Origin: Paraburkholderia tropica | GTDB taxonomy: Bacteria; Pseudomonadota; Gammaproteobacteria; Burkholderiales; Burkholderiaceae | DNA: 64,000 nt | Direction of reading: 5' to 3' | NCBI RefSeq assembly: GCF_900109265.1 | Contig: NZ_FNZM01000003.1 | Location: 372,001 to 436,000 of the forward strand | Shown: positions 1 through 8,253 of the stretch, in pieces | How positions within the stretch are numbered: position 1 is the first letter of the stretch | How the letters are laid out: the number at the start of each line of letters is the position of its first letter | Position numbers and translations under genes: made by a program | The notes under the pieces: generated by a model | The model's database searches: none | What the model saw: only the letters and a program-made list of their open reading frames with translations | Told to the model about the DNA's origin: nothing

Positions 1-848
1 AACGGATGCGCGGCAATTTCTTCCGGGCTCAGCGTCTTGATCATGCCCTTGCTGACCGGACGCTCATTCCTGAACCACGCGCCGAAGTAGTTGTAGAACA
101 CGTTGACTTCGTCGGCGGCCACCTGCGCGTCGTCTTCGCTGCTCGCCACGTAAGTGTGGCGCAGCAGCATGATTTGCGGACGCGGCATCTCGCTGAATTT
201 TTCGCACGCGGCATTGAAATGGCCGACGAGTTTTTCGACTTCGTCGTCGCCGAAATGCAGCGGCGTGACCTGCACGTTGCAACCGTTGGACACGGCGAAT
301 TCGTGGCTGTTCGGATCGCGCGCCGCGACCCAGATCGGCGGATGCGGTTCTTGCAGCGGCAGCGGCGACGACGTGGTCGACGGGAATTTCCAGAACTCGC
401 CCTCGTGCGCGTAATCGCCTTGCCAGAGCTTCTTCACGGCGGGAATCAGTTCGCGCATGCGCTGACCCGCGTTCCATGCGTCGAGGCCCGGCATCAGACG
501 TTCATATTCGAACGAATATGCGCCGCGCGCAATGCCCAGTTCGAGACGGCCGTTCGTGATGATGTCGGTCATCGCGGCTTCGCCTGCGAGCTTGATCGGG
601 TGCCAGAACGGCGCGATCACGGTGCCCGTGCCGAGACGCACGTTCTTCGTCTTGCTCGCGAGATCGACGAGATTGAGGAACGGATTCGGCGCGATCGTGA
701 AGTTCATGCCGTGGTGCTCGCCGGTCCAGACGGCGTGCATGCCGCCGCGATCCGCGATCTGGCACAGCTCGACCATTTCTTCGTAGAGCTGCTTCTGGCT
801 CGTCTGGTCGGAGACGCGCTCCATGTGAACGAAAAGCGAAAAACGCAT
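1..848 (-). CDS. LLM-class flavin-dependent monooxygenase, partial (C-terminus beyond window)
   Basis: The N-terminus reads MRFSLFVHMERVSD and continues through stretches typical of bacterial-luciferase-like oxidoreductases (for example WTGEHHG near residue 42 and GIARGAYSFEYERL). Such enzymes use reduced FMN from a partner reductase to oxygenate a substrate in the cytoplasm. The frame is open to base 1, so about 283 residues are visible and the end is missing. An AAAGG ribosome site precedes the ATG. It lies 11 bases after a flavin reductase gene, the expected two-component partner, at the end of a four-gene minus-strand operon. The substrate cannot be read from sequence. Confidence 0.88.
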   Translation of the reverse strand, partial: MRFSLFVHMERVSDQTSQKQLYEEMVELCQIADRGGMHAVWTGEHHGMNFTIAPNPFLNLVDLASKTKNVRLGTGTVIAPFWHPIKLAGEAAMTDIITNGRLELGIARGAYSFEYERLMPGLDAWNAGQRMRELIPAVKKLWQGDYAHEGEFWKFPSTTSSPLPLQEPHPPIWVAARDPNSHEFAVSNGCNVQVTPLHFGDDEVEKLVGHFNAACEKFSEMPRPQIMLLRHTYVASSEDDAQVAADEVNVFYNYFGAWFRNERPVSKGMIKTLSPEEIAAHP

Positions 849-859
849 GGGGTTACCTT

Positions 860-1783
860 TCAGGAAAGAAGCGGCCGGACCGTGCCGTTGCTGTGGTCGC
901 CGTAGTACATGCCATAGCTTTTGAGCTGGCTCTCCTTGCGATAGCGCTGGAGCATGCTGGCCAGCGCGCTGTCCGCGAACTGGTCCGGCGCGATGTCGTC
1001 GAGGCTGACGAAATCGCCGGCCACCGCCGCTTCATCGGGCGCGCTGCAAAGGAACGAGATGTACTGGTAATGGGTTTCGGTGTTGTTGTACGCCGAATAG
1101 ATGAAGCTCGCCGACGCATCCGGCTGGTACTGGCTGAAGAGGGCGGCGAGCGCTTTGTCCGCGCCTTCCTTGCCGATCTCTTTCGAAGGCAGACCCCATT
1201 TGTTGTCGGCAGTGCGCGTGAGCAGCACCTTGTCGTCGCGCGCGATGATCGCGTTGACGATGACCTTCGGGCCCGCGATCACTTCCGCCGAGACCTTGGC
1301 GGGCGTGAAATAGCCGCCGCGGTAATAGCCGAGGCCCGCATAACCCGCCGAATGAAACGCTTCCACCTTGCCGACGATCAGCGCGTGATCGCCCGCGTCG
1401 ATGATCGCGTGCGTGGTGCAGTCGAACCAGGCGCTCACGTCGTCGATCAGCGGATTGCGGTTGGCGCTCAATTGCCAGTTCACGTTCGCGAAGCGATCGT
1501 CGCTCGGACGCGCGAACGTGTTCGACAGTTCCTTCTGGTTTTCCGCGAGGATGTTGATCGCGAAGTGCCCGGTGGTGGAAAACGTCTGATAATTGCTCGA
1601 CGTCTTCGCGATGCTCACGAGCAGCAACGCGGGGTCCAGCGACACCGACGAAAACGAGTTCGCGGTAAAGCCGAGCGGCTGGCCGTCGTCGCGCGCGGTC
1701 GTGACGATCGTCACGCCCGTCATGAACGCGCCGAAGGCGTCGCGCAATTCCCGGGTGTTGATTTTGAGTGTCTCTTGGCTCAT
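860..1783 (-). CDS. Flavin reductase-like protein with C-terminal degenerate Nudix-like domain
   Basis: 307 residues. Residues 1 to about 165 match the flavin-reductase (FMN-binding split-barrel) domain that supplies reduced flavin to monooxygenases, with the family stretches FGAFMTGVTIVTT and GFTANSFSSVSLDP. Residues from about 170 (GPKVIVNAIIARDDKVLLTR) look like a Nudix fold, but the Nudix box is degenerate (GLPSKEIGKEGADKAL, without the REUxEE core), so hydrolase activity is doubtful. ATG 1783 was chosen because the upstream hydrolase gene ends one base before it, implying coupling. The LLM monooxygenase directly downstream is the probable partner. Confidence 0.85.
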   Translation of the reverse strand: MSQETLKINTRELRDAFGAFMTGVTIVTTARDDGQPLGFTANSFSSVSLDPALLLVSIAKTSSNYQTFSTTGHFAINILAENQKELSNTFARPSDDRFANVNWQLSANRNPLIDDVSAWFDCTTHAIIDAGDHALIVGKVEAFHSAGYAGLGYYRGGYFTPAKVSAEVIAGPKVIVNAIIARDDKVLLTRTADNKWGLPSKEIGKEGADKALAALFSQYQPDASASFIYSAYNNTETHYQYISFLCSAPDEAAVAGDFVSLDDIAPDQFADSALASMLQRYRKESQLKSYGMYYGDHSNGTVRPLLS

Positions 1784-1784
1784 T

Positions 1785-2603
1785 TCACACTTCCGACTTC
1801 GTGAGTTCCGCAACCGGCGCGGTCTGCAACCAGGCGCGCAGGGCGAGATTGACGGCTTCGGGCGCCGTCAGGTTCACCATGTGGCGCTCGTCATCGATCA
1901 CGACGGCCTGGCCGTGGTGCGCCGCGGCGGCCATCTGGCGGGCCATCTCCGGCGTGGAGTTCGGATCGTCCGAACCCGTGAGCACGAGCGCCGGGCAGGC
2001 AATCGTGTGCCAGCCGTCGGCATAGACTTCGTCGCCGCGCGCGAAGGCCGTGTAAGCGGTGGCGTAACCCGCGAGATTTACGGACTTCAGCCACGTTTCG
2101 ACCTTTTGCGCCGCGAGACGCTGGGCCTCGTCGGCATTGAACCAGCGCTTGAGCGGCGTGTCGATGTCGATGGTGCCCGAGCGCAGTTCGGCGGCGCGTT
2201 GCAGCACGGCATCGCGCGCCTGTTGCGTGCGGCGATACACGCCGTTCAGGACTGCCACGCGTTTGACGAGGTCGGGCCGCGTGACGGCCACGCCCGCCGC
2301 GATCAGCGAACCCATCGAGTGACCGGCCAGATTGACCGGACCGGCGTTCAGCGCCTCGATGAATTCGATCGCCCAGGCCACGAACTGCTGCAATCCTGCG
2401 TTGGCATCGAGCGCATCGCTGTCGCCGTGGCCCGGCATATCGACGGAAATCACGCGGAAATCGCGCCATAGATCCTCGATCTGCGGATACCACGCCTGCG
2501 CCTGCATGCCGACGCCGTGAATCAGCACCAGCGGCTCGCCCGCGCCCTGCTCCAGATAGTGCGCGGCGCGATTATTTGACAGCGGCAGGGTTCTTGAGAT
2601 CAT
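1785..2603 (-). CDS. Alpha/beta-fold hydrolase
   Basis: 272 residues from the chosen ATG. The nucleophile elbow is GHSMGS with Ser96. The oxyanion stretch LIHGVGM is near residue 27, and a late Asp (TGSDDPNS) and His (DDERHMVNL) complete the catalytic triad, so it is probably an active esterase, C-C hydrolase or lactonase. The start overlaps the end of the DUF1185 gene by 32 bases; a longer in-frame start at 2660 exists, but its extra residues show no hydrolase homology. It sits between the DUF1185 gene and the flavin reductase gene, suggesting hydrolysis of a product of the monooxygenase pair. The substrate is unknown. Confidence 0.85.
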   Translation of the reverse strand: MISRTLPLSNNRAAHYLEQGAGEPLVLIHGVGMQAQAWYPQIEDLWRDFRVISVDMPGHGDSDALDANAGLQQFVAWAIEFIEALNAGPVNLAGHSMGSLIAAGVAVTRPDLVKRVAVLNGVYRRTQQARDAVLQRAAELRSGTIDIDTPLKRWFNADEAQRLAAQKVETWLKSVNLAGYATAYTAFARGDEVYADGWHTIACPALVLTGSDDPNSTPEMARQMAAAAHHGQAVVIDDERHMVNLTAPEAVNLALRAWLQTAPVAELTKSEV

Positions 2604-3174
2604 TTCCGAGCTCTGCGAGGTCCTGGTAACGGTCGCCAATGCGGTGATGCGGACGGCCACCGGTCGCGCCGCCGATGGCGATCACGAGTTCGTCCGCGGC
2701 GGGCGCGTCGGGGATCGAAAATTGCAGCGTCAGATAGTGCGAACGGCGGCCTTCGTCGTTCTTGTCCATCATCGGAATCAGCAGCGGCGCATTCGCCGGA
2801 CCGCGCGTGTTGTTGAACGCCAGATACGACTTCGCGCCCACCGCGGAGCGGTACGTGTTACCGAAATGCAGCGTGTGGATCAGCGCCGACGCGTGTTCCA
2901 GTTCGCCCGAGGTGCCGACGATGGCGCTCTTGCCGAAGGCTTCCACCGCATCGCCCGAACCGGCTTCGTCGATGATCAGCTTGGTGAGGTGCTCGCTCAG
3001 TTGCGGCGCGATCGCGCGGATGTCCGCCGAGAGGTCTTCCACATAGCCGCGGCCTGCCCACGGGTTCTTGATGACCACGGCCGCGCCGATCATTTTGAGC
3101 GGCTTCGCAGCGGCTTTGTCGCCATCCACATAGACGGTTTCGACGTGAAGAATGGATTTGCGAATCAGGCTCAT
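2572..3174 (-). CDS. DUF1185 / amino-acid-synthesis family protein
   Basis: 200 residues starting MSLIRKSILHVETVYVDG, with the family stretches KNPWAGRGYVEDLS and GEAFGKSAIVGTSGE-like DAVEAFGKSAIVGTSGELEH. This family (PF06684) has a structural description but no firmly assigned reaction. It is often found beside flavin-dependent monooxygenases in catabolic operons, as here. An AGGA ribosome site precedes ATG 3174; a longer frame reaches 3210. It is first in the minus-strand operon DUF1185, hydrolase, flavin reductase, LLM. The upstream region carries a strong palindrome at 3213-3237. Confidence 0.82.
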   Translation of the reverse strand: MSLIRKSILHVETVYVDGDKAAAKPLKMIGAAVVIKNPWAGRGYVEDLSADIRAIAPQLSEHLTKLIIDEAGSGDAVEAFGKSAIVGTSGELEHASALIHTLHFGNTYRSAVGAKSYLAFNNTRGPANAPLLIPMMDKNDEGRRSHYLTLQFSIPDAPAADELVIAIGGATGGRPHHRIGDRYQDLAELGNDLKNPAAVK

Positions 3175-3212
3175 AGCAAGGTTCCTGGGTCCGTTGATGA
3201 TGGAAGGCATTG

Positions 3213-3237
3213 TGGTATGCCATAGTACGGCGTACCA
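3213..3237. promoter_or_regulatory. Imperfect 25-bp palindrome, probable operator of the divergent DUF1185/DUF1330 locus
   Basis: The two arms begin TGGTATGCC and end GGCGTACCA, and 21 of 25 positions are symmetric. It lies between the DUF1185 operon start (3174, minus) and the DUF1330 gene (3360, plus). TGGTAnnCCA-type half sites are seen for GntR/FCD regulators, but no such gene adjoins it here, so the binding protein is unknown. Confidence 0.55.
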
Positions 3238-3359
3238 TGCGTGTTAACCCTATCGATCCGGCGCAGGCCCGGCATCGTGGGAAAAAACGGCCCGTTGGGT
3301 TAGGGTTCGACGAACCGGCGCGCGAGCGCCAGAGACTGATCTGGAAACAGGAGGAAGAG

Positions 3360-3644
3360 ATGGCGGCTTACTGGATTGCGCACGTCACCGTGCTGGACCC
3401 GGTGAAATACAAGGACTACACGGACATCGCGCCGGTGGCGTTCAAGAAGTACGGCGCGGTGTTTCTGGCGCGTGGCGGCGAGTCGCGCACGCTCGAAGGC
3501 GAGACGTTCCAGCGCCATGTGGTGATCGAATTCAAGGACATGGACACGGCGCTGGACTGCTATAACTCGCCGGAGTATCAGTCGGCGAAACTGAAGCGCG
3601 ACGGGCATTGCGTCGCGCAGATTGCGATCGTCGAAGGGTTGTAA
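3360..3644 (+). CDS. DUF1330 domain protein
   Basis: 94 residues beginning MAAYWIAHVTVLDPVKYKDY, with the central ARGGESRTLEGETFQRHVVIEF and the end SAKLKRDGHCVAQIAIVEG. This is a small dimeric alpha/beta-barrel (ferredoxin-like) family without an assigned reaction. An excellent ribosome site (AGGAGGAAG) precedes ATG 3360; the upstream in-frame extension to 3210 lacks family similarity. It is transcribed divergently from the flavin-monooxygenase operon across a shared palindrome, so the two are probably co-regulated. Confidence 0.83.
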   Translation: MAAYWIAHVTVLDPVKYKDYTDIAPVAFKKYGAVFLARGGESRTLEGETFQRHVVIEFKDMDTALDCYNSPEYQSAKLKRDGHCVAQIAIVEGL

Positions 3645-3666
3645 GCGACCATGCAAACGCGACGAA

Positions 3667-4575
3667 TCAGGCGCGAGTGGCGAAGGCCGCGGCACGCGGG
3701 CCGCTCAGGCACGCACCGAGCGCGAGCAGCCCGAGTGCCGAAACTGAAATCGCTACCACCGTCAGGCTCGTGCCGAACACGGCGCTGACGCCGCTCGCCA
3801 GCAAGGCGGCGCTGCCGATCTGGCAGAACCCCACGAGTCCCGACGCGCTGGCCGCGCGTCCGTGCGGCGCGGCGATCGCACCCGATACCGCGAGCGACAG
3901 CGCCGAGCCATTGGCGAGACTGACGAGACACATCGGCAACACGACGGCGGGAATCGTCGTCACGCCGAGCGCGGCCACGACGAGAAACGCCGAGCCGCCC
4001 AGCAGGAAACTGACCACGCCTATCGTCACGATGCGATCGTACGGCCAGCGATCGAGCCAGCGCCGCGCCAGCAGATTCGCGACGATGATGCCGCCCGTGA
4101 GCGGCAGATACATCCAGCCGAGATGCGCTTCGCCGAGGCCGAGCCGCGCGAACAGAAATGGCGATTGAGTCAGATAGACGAACCACGCGCCATAGATGCA
4201 GCACACGACGACGGTGTAGCGTCGAAACGCGCCGTCGCGCAGCACCGCGCCGAACCCCTCAAGCGACGTCACGCGGCTGCGCGACGCGCGCGGATGCGTT
4301 TCCGGCAGCACCGCGCAGACGAGCGCGAACGCCACGGCCGCGAAGGCCGCGACGAACAGAAAATCCGCATGCCAGCCGAACGCCGCCGCCAGGTGGCCGC
4401 CGATAGCGGGCGCGAGCGCCGGCGACAACGACACCAGCGGATACACCACGGCGTAGACCTTCGCCGACACGTGCTTGCTGCAGGTATCCGCGATGATGGC
4501 GCGCCCGATCACGAGTCCGGATGCCGCGCCCACGGCCTCGATCCAGCTGCAATGCGTCGCGTGGCTCTTTCGCGC
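3667..4575 (-). pseudogene. Bcr/CflA-type MFS drug transporter, N-terminally truncated
   Basis: The frame encodes the C-terminal two-thirds of a DHA1 transporter: about nine hydrophobic segments and the family stretch GAASGLVIGRAIIAD. Full-length relatives have about 100 more residues, including the first three membrane segments. Similarity extends upstream of the first possible start (GTG at 4533) into WIEAVGAAS. The frame then meets a TGA at 4576-4578, so the 5' end of the gene is missing rather than mis-called. The GNAT gene starts about 75 bases beyond on the other strand. It is probably a remnant without transport function. Confidence 0.75.
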
Positions 4576-4649
4576 TCAGAACAGCTCTCGTATAGTCGCG
4601 GTTTCCTGAATAATCCGCTCGCGCATTCGAGCGAATAGACGAGGCGAAT

Positions 4650-5114
4650 ATGGAAATCAGGCAATACGCGGCGCGAGATCTCGACGCGGTGGCGCGTCTG
4701 TTCAACGACTATCGCGTGTTCTACGAGCAGCCTTCGAATCTGCCGCTCGCCACGCAATTCATTGCTGAAAGAACGCAGGCGAACGAGTCGGTGATATTGG
4801 TCGCCGATAGTGGCGATGGCAGCGATGGCGGTGATCACGCGCTGGCCGGTTTTTGTCAACTTTACCCGTCGTTTTGCTCGGTCGAAGCCGCGCCGATTTA
4901 TGTTCTGTATGACCTGTTCGTAGCGGAGCACGCGCGACGTTCGGGCGTCGCGACGCGTCTATTGCAGGCCGCAGCGGCGCACGCGAAGTGCGATAGAAAA
5001 GTGCGCATGGATTTGACCACCGCAAAAACCAATCTCAAAGCGCAAGCGTTATACGAATCGCTCGGCTGGAAGCGCGACGAGATTTTCTATAGCTATACGC
5101 TGACGATCGCGTGA
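4650..5114 (+). CDS. GNAT-family N-acetyltransferase
   Basis: 154 residues. The acetyl-CoA binding motif A is visible as LFVAEHARRSGVATRLLQAA (residues about 89-108), and the C-terminal KTNLKAQALYESLGWKRDE is typical of GNAT motif B. The acceptor substrate cannot be predicted. The gene begins in the zone where the neighbouring MFS gene lost its 5' end, so its own promoter may be recent. It appears complete. Confidence 0.85.
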   Translation: MEIRQYAARDLDAVARLFNDYRVFYEQPSNLPLATQFIAERTQANESVILVADSGDGSDGGDHALAGFCQLYPSFCSVEAAPIYVLYDLFVAEHARRSGVATRLLQAAAAHAKCDRKVRMDLTTAKTNLKAQALYESLGWKRDEIFYSYTLTIA

Positions 5115-5306
5115 TCCGAAAATTGGCGTTGAAAAACGTGAATCTTCACGAAATCATGACGCGCAAGCGGGATGCGACCAGATCCGGATCTTATCCGTTT
5201 GCGCACGCGATCTCTGCGCTGTCAACAAAGATCGTCTAAGCAACGCGCGGGTATGGTTCGTGCGGCAACAGCGAATTCTTGCGCACTCCGTCCAATTGTT
5301 TTCGAC

Positions 5307-5771
5307 ATGTCGATTCAGTGCACCGCCAACGTGGATCGCCGACGCGCCTTTATCGCGGACACGACCGCGCTCATCGTGTTCTTCACCACCACGGGCATCA
5401 TCAACGAACGATTCATTGCGGGTATGCAGTGGGATCAGGTCGCGCACGCGCGTCTGCTGGGCGCGGCGTTGATGATTCCCGTCGCGCGTCCCTATGGCAT
5501 CTGGCGCGACTATGTGATGCGCTTTGCGGGACGAGGCCACCTCTCGCGCGTGCTCTGGGACAGCATGGCGCTCGTGAGTTTTCAGGTGCCGATTTACGCG
5601 GCGATCATCGCGATCAGCGGCGCATCGGGTCGCGGATTCTGGCGCGGCGTGCTGGGCGCGGCCATCATGATGCTCGCACTGGGGCGGCCCTATGGTGCGT
5701 TTCTCAATGCGGTCAGACGGCTGTTCGGTCTGCCGCCTGGCGGCGCACGCCCCATGAGCCGCAACGTCTGA
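5307..5771 (+). CDS. alaE: L-alanine exporter, AlaE family
   Basis: 154 residues with the length and layout of E. coli AlaE (149 residues): an N-terminal ADTTALIVFFTTTGIINERFI segment, the conserved RPYGIWRDYVMR motif after the second hydrophobic stretch, FQVPIYAAIIAI, and a last ALGRPYGAFLNAVRRLF segment. AlaE is an inner-membrane, proton-motive-force-driven exporter of excess L-alanine. The start at ATG 5307 fits family length, but its ribosome site is poor; an in-frame ATG at 5253 is an alternative. Confidence 0.8.
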   Translation: MSIQCTANVDRRRAFIADTTALIVFFTTTGIINERFIAGMQWDQVAHARLLGAALMIPVARPYGIWRDYVMRFAGRGHLSRVLWDSMALVSFQVPIYAAIIAISGASGRGFWRGVLGAAIMMLALGRPYGAFLNAVRRLFGLPPGGARPMSRNV

Positions 5772-5776
5772 CGCGC

Positions 5777-6388
5777 TCAGCGCAGCGGCGAATCCGCTGC
5801 CGGAATCCAGATCGTGGACGTGGCTTCGTAAAACTGCTGCGGCCCGCCAACAGGCGGCCAGATTCCATCGGCGTAGGATTGTGCGCGAATCGCAATGCGT
5901 TCGTCGAGACTCTGCCACGGCCAGATATGCGTGATGCGCGGCGCGCCGTCGAGCGCAAACATATTCACGGTCAACGGCGAGCGTTTCGAGCGCTCGGGCA
6001 TGGCGGCTTGCCATGCGTCGATGGTCGGCCGGAGTCCGCCGGGATTCAGCCAGTAAGTGCGGAACTCGTAATAGCGCCCGAAAATACCGGGTTTCACGTC
6101 CGGTAAAAAGGGAAACGCGGCATAACTTTCGGATTCGAATGTGCATGCGCTGCTGGCCGCGCCAAAAGGATCGGCGTGATGCAGTTCGCGAATCCGCTCT
6201 TGCGCGAGTGCATCGGCATTCGCGAAACTTCGCAGCAAGCGCACGCTGCCGAGTCTGCCGTTTTCCGATGTCCAGATGCCGAGCAAACGGTCCGGCGTGT
6301 CCGCCTGATCGAGCCACCTTTGCGCGTGGTCGATGACTTGCGGAAGCTTCAGAATATGCGACGACAAAGTGGTGAGTTCGTACATCAT
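5777..6388 (-). CDS. NIPSNAP-family protein
   Basis: 203 residues beginning MMYELTTLSSHI, with two ferredoxin-like halves and the family pattern FGRYYEFRTYWLNPGG near residue 112. NIPSNAP proteins are small dimeric alpha/beta-barrel proteins, usually cytoplasmic, with no general reaction. GGAG precedes the paired ATGs at 6388. It is divergent from the LysR gene at 6506, an arrangement in which the LysR protein normally controls the facing gene. Confidence 0.82.
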   Translation of the reverse strand: MMYELTTLSSHILKLPQVIDHAQRWLDQADTPDRLLGIWTSENGRLGSVRLLRSFANADALAQERIRELHHADPFGAASSACTFESESYAAFPFLPDVKPGIFGRYYEFRTYWLNPGGLRPTIDAWQAAMPERSKRSPLTVNMFALDGAPRITHIWPWQSLDERIAIRAQSYADGIWPPVGGPQQFYEATSTIWIPAADSPLR

Positions 6389-6432
6389 GGCGAATCTCCG
6401 GAGTTCATGGATGGCGCTTTTCACACCCTTCG

Positions 6433-6480
6433 ATAAACCAGATTAGACTGGTGCGCATTCAAAGGGAATTCCCGGTTTAT
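6433..6480. promoter_or_regulatory. Candidate LysR-type binding region between NIPSNAP and LysR genes
   Basis: ACCAG-N6-CTGGT occupies 6437-6452. A wider inverted pair, ATAAACC (6433-6439) and GGTTTAT (6474-6480), surrounds it. Paired dyads in the space between a LysR gene and its divergent target are the usual arrangement for autoregulation and target activation. Assigning them to this LysR protein is inference. Confidence 0.4.
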
Positions 6481-6505
6481 TCACACACTCTGTGCGGAAG
6501 TCGCT

Positions 6506-7381
6506 ATGTTCGACTGGCAGGATTTGCGCTATTTTCTGGTGCTCGCGCGCGTGGGGACGCTCTCCGGCGCCGCGAATGCGCTCGCGGTCGAGCACGCCAC
6601 CATCGGGCGGCGCGTGGCGGCGCTCGAAACGGCGCTGGGCCTGAAACTCGTTTATCGATTGCCGCGCAGCGTGCGTTTGACCGACGAAGGCGAGGCGATT
6701 ACCGCGTTGGCCGCGTCGATGCACGACAGCGCGCAGGCCGTCGAGGCGTATGCGTTGCGGGCGTCGGCTGCGTTATCCGGCACGGTGCGCATCAGCGTGC
6801 CGCCGACGATCGGCAGTCATTGCATCGCGCCCAACATGCGTGCGTTTCGCGAAGCGAATCCGAACGTGAAGATCGTGATGGAAGGCGCGGCGGGCATTGC
6901 GCCGCTGGATCGCGGCGTCGCCGATATCGCCATTCGCATGGTCGAGCCCAAAGAGGCGAGTCTCGTCACGCGGCGCATCGGTGCGATTCGCTTCGGACTG
7001 TATGCGAGCCGCGATTACGCCGCGCGGCCCGCGAATCAATGGGAATTCATCGCTTATGAGGCCGCACTCGATCACGTGAGCCATCAGCGCTGGCTGTGTG
7101 ATTATCTCGACGGGCGGCCTGTTATTTTTGAAACGAGCGATGTGATGGGCCAGCAGGCGTCGGCGCGCAATGGCATGGGCGTGGCCTTGCTGCCGACCTT
7201 GATTGGCGACGGCGATCCCGCACTCGTCCGACTCGATGCGAAATCGGCGCCGCCCGAGACGCCGCTCTGGCTCGTGACGTATCCGGATTTACGCCGCACC
7301 GAAGCGGTCAAAACGGTAATGGCGTTTCTTACGGCGTGCGTGTCGAACGAGCCGCATTTCGCCGAGAGAAAACGTCGCTGA
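6506..7381 (+). CDS. LysR-family transcriptional regulator
   Basis: 291 residues. The N-terminal winged helix-turn-helix (residues 1-60: MFDWQDLRYFLVLARVGTLS, then ANALAVEHATIGRRVAALE) is classical. Residues from about 90 form the periplasmic-binding-protein-like inducer domain. The ATVGRRV-type recognition helix and the C-terminal PDLRRTEAVKTVMAFL stretch resemble the subgroup that represses or activates small oxidoreductase and NIPSNAP-type genes. It is divergent from the NIPSNAP gene, its most likely target. The effector is unknown. Confidence 0.9.
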   Translation: MFDWQDLRYFLVLARVGTLSGAANALAVEHATIGRRVAALETALGLKLVYRLPRSVRLTDEGEAITALAASMHDSAQAVEAYALRASAALSGTVRISVPPTIGSHCIAPNMRAFREANPNVKIVMEGAAGIAPLDRGVADIAIRMVEPKEASLVTRRIGAIRFGLYASRDYAARPANQWEFIAYEAALDHVSHQRWLCDYLDGRPVIFETSDVMGQQASARNGMGVALLPTLIGDGDPALVRLDAKSAPPETPLWLVTYPDLRRTEAVKTVMAFLTACVSNEPHFAERKRR

Positions 7382-7645
7382 ATGTGGTTGAATCAAACTG
7401 AATACGCCCGCCTGCACACCGAAACAACCTTGTTTTTTATAGGTCGTTTCGAACTCTCGCCGATAATCGAATCGACTCGCGACTTTCAGCGAAGCCGTGT
7501 TTTCGGGCGAAATGATGCAGACGGTTTCCGTATCGGGCCAACGCGTATGCGCCCAACCGTGCGCGGCGGCAATCGCTTCCGACGCATAACCGAACCGTTG
7601 CGCCTGGCGCGCGATCATCCAGCCAATTTCGGGGCTGGCATATCG
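7289..7645 (-). pseudogene. GNAT acetyltransferase C-terminal remnant
   Basis: Reading from about 7645 leftward, the frame gives DRYASPEIGWMIARQ, then RFGYASEAIAAAHGWA and ISPENTASLKVASRFDYRRE. These are the acetyl-CoA loop and C-terminal half of a RimJ/RimL-type GNAT. The N-terminal half is absent, because sequence further upstream belongs to the tail of the exported-protein gene at 7647. The frame also runs on into the 3' end of the LysR gene. It is most likely a decayed fragment; a functional 5'-less protein is unlikely. Confidence 0.65.
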
Positions 7646-7646
7646 A

Positions 7647-8078
7647 TCAGTGATAGATCGATTTCGTCGATTGCAGTTTCGTGAGCTTGCCGTCCTGAAT
7701 GCGATACCAGCCGTCGGGGCCTTGCATCACGACTTCGCCGGGTTGCCAGAAGACGCGCTTGACGGTCAGGCGTGCGCTCGCGCGTTGCACGAGGGGCGGA
7801 CGGCGGCTGAAATCGTAGAGCAGCGGGCCGAACGCGGTTTGGACCAGCATGCGCGTGACGGTTTGATTGTCGCGCGCGACTTCGTCGAAATGGGTGAGCG
7901 TTTTGGCGTCGAATCGATCGAAAATTTCGTTGTTGATCATGACGACGAAATCGCGGTCGTCGCGCACGAATTGCACGGTGCCGGCCGGCGTGGCCACGGG
8001 GCCGGGCGTGTTGCTTTGCGCGTGTGCGCCCGTGGCGAATGAGGCGGCCGCGAGCGCAGCGAGGAGCAGTCGTTTCAT
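7647..8078 (-). CDS. Exported hypothetical protein
   Basis: 143 residues with a signal peptide (MKRLLLAALAAASFATGAHA, cut before QSNTPG). The mature part contains VQFVRDDRDFVVMINNEIFDRFD and ends LQSTKSIYH. No family is recognised; it is predicted periplasmic. A good ribosome site (AGGAAG) precedes ATG 8078, which is preferred over an upstream in-frame start at 8126. It is divergent from the DHA2 transporter gene. Confidence 0.7.
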   Translation of the reverse strand: MKRLLLAALAAASFATGAHAQSNTPGPVATPAGTVQFVRDDRDFVVMINNEIFDRFDAKTLTHFDEVARDNQTVTRMLVQTAFGPLLYDFSRRPPLVQRASARLTVKRVFWQPGEVVMQGPDGWYRIQDGKLTKLQSTKSIYH

Positions 8079-8253
8079 GTTGTCTTCCTGATTGCGCGCC
8101 GGATTTGAATGCGGCGCTTGATTCACCTACGCTTGAGCGTGGCATTGTCATCAATTTCTGGCGATCCGTCGATTATCGCGGGCGTGCGGGTGATTCGGCG
8201 CAACTTCGCGACGATCGCGACGCCAGCCAGCGCCACGCCGACACGGAGCGAAT

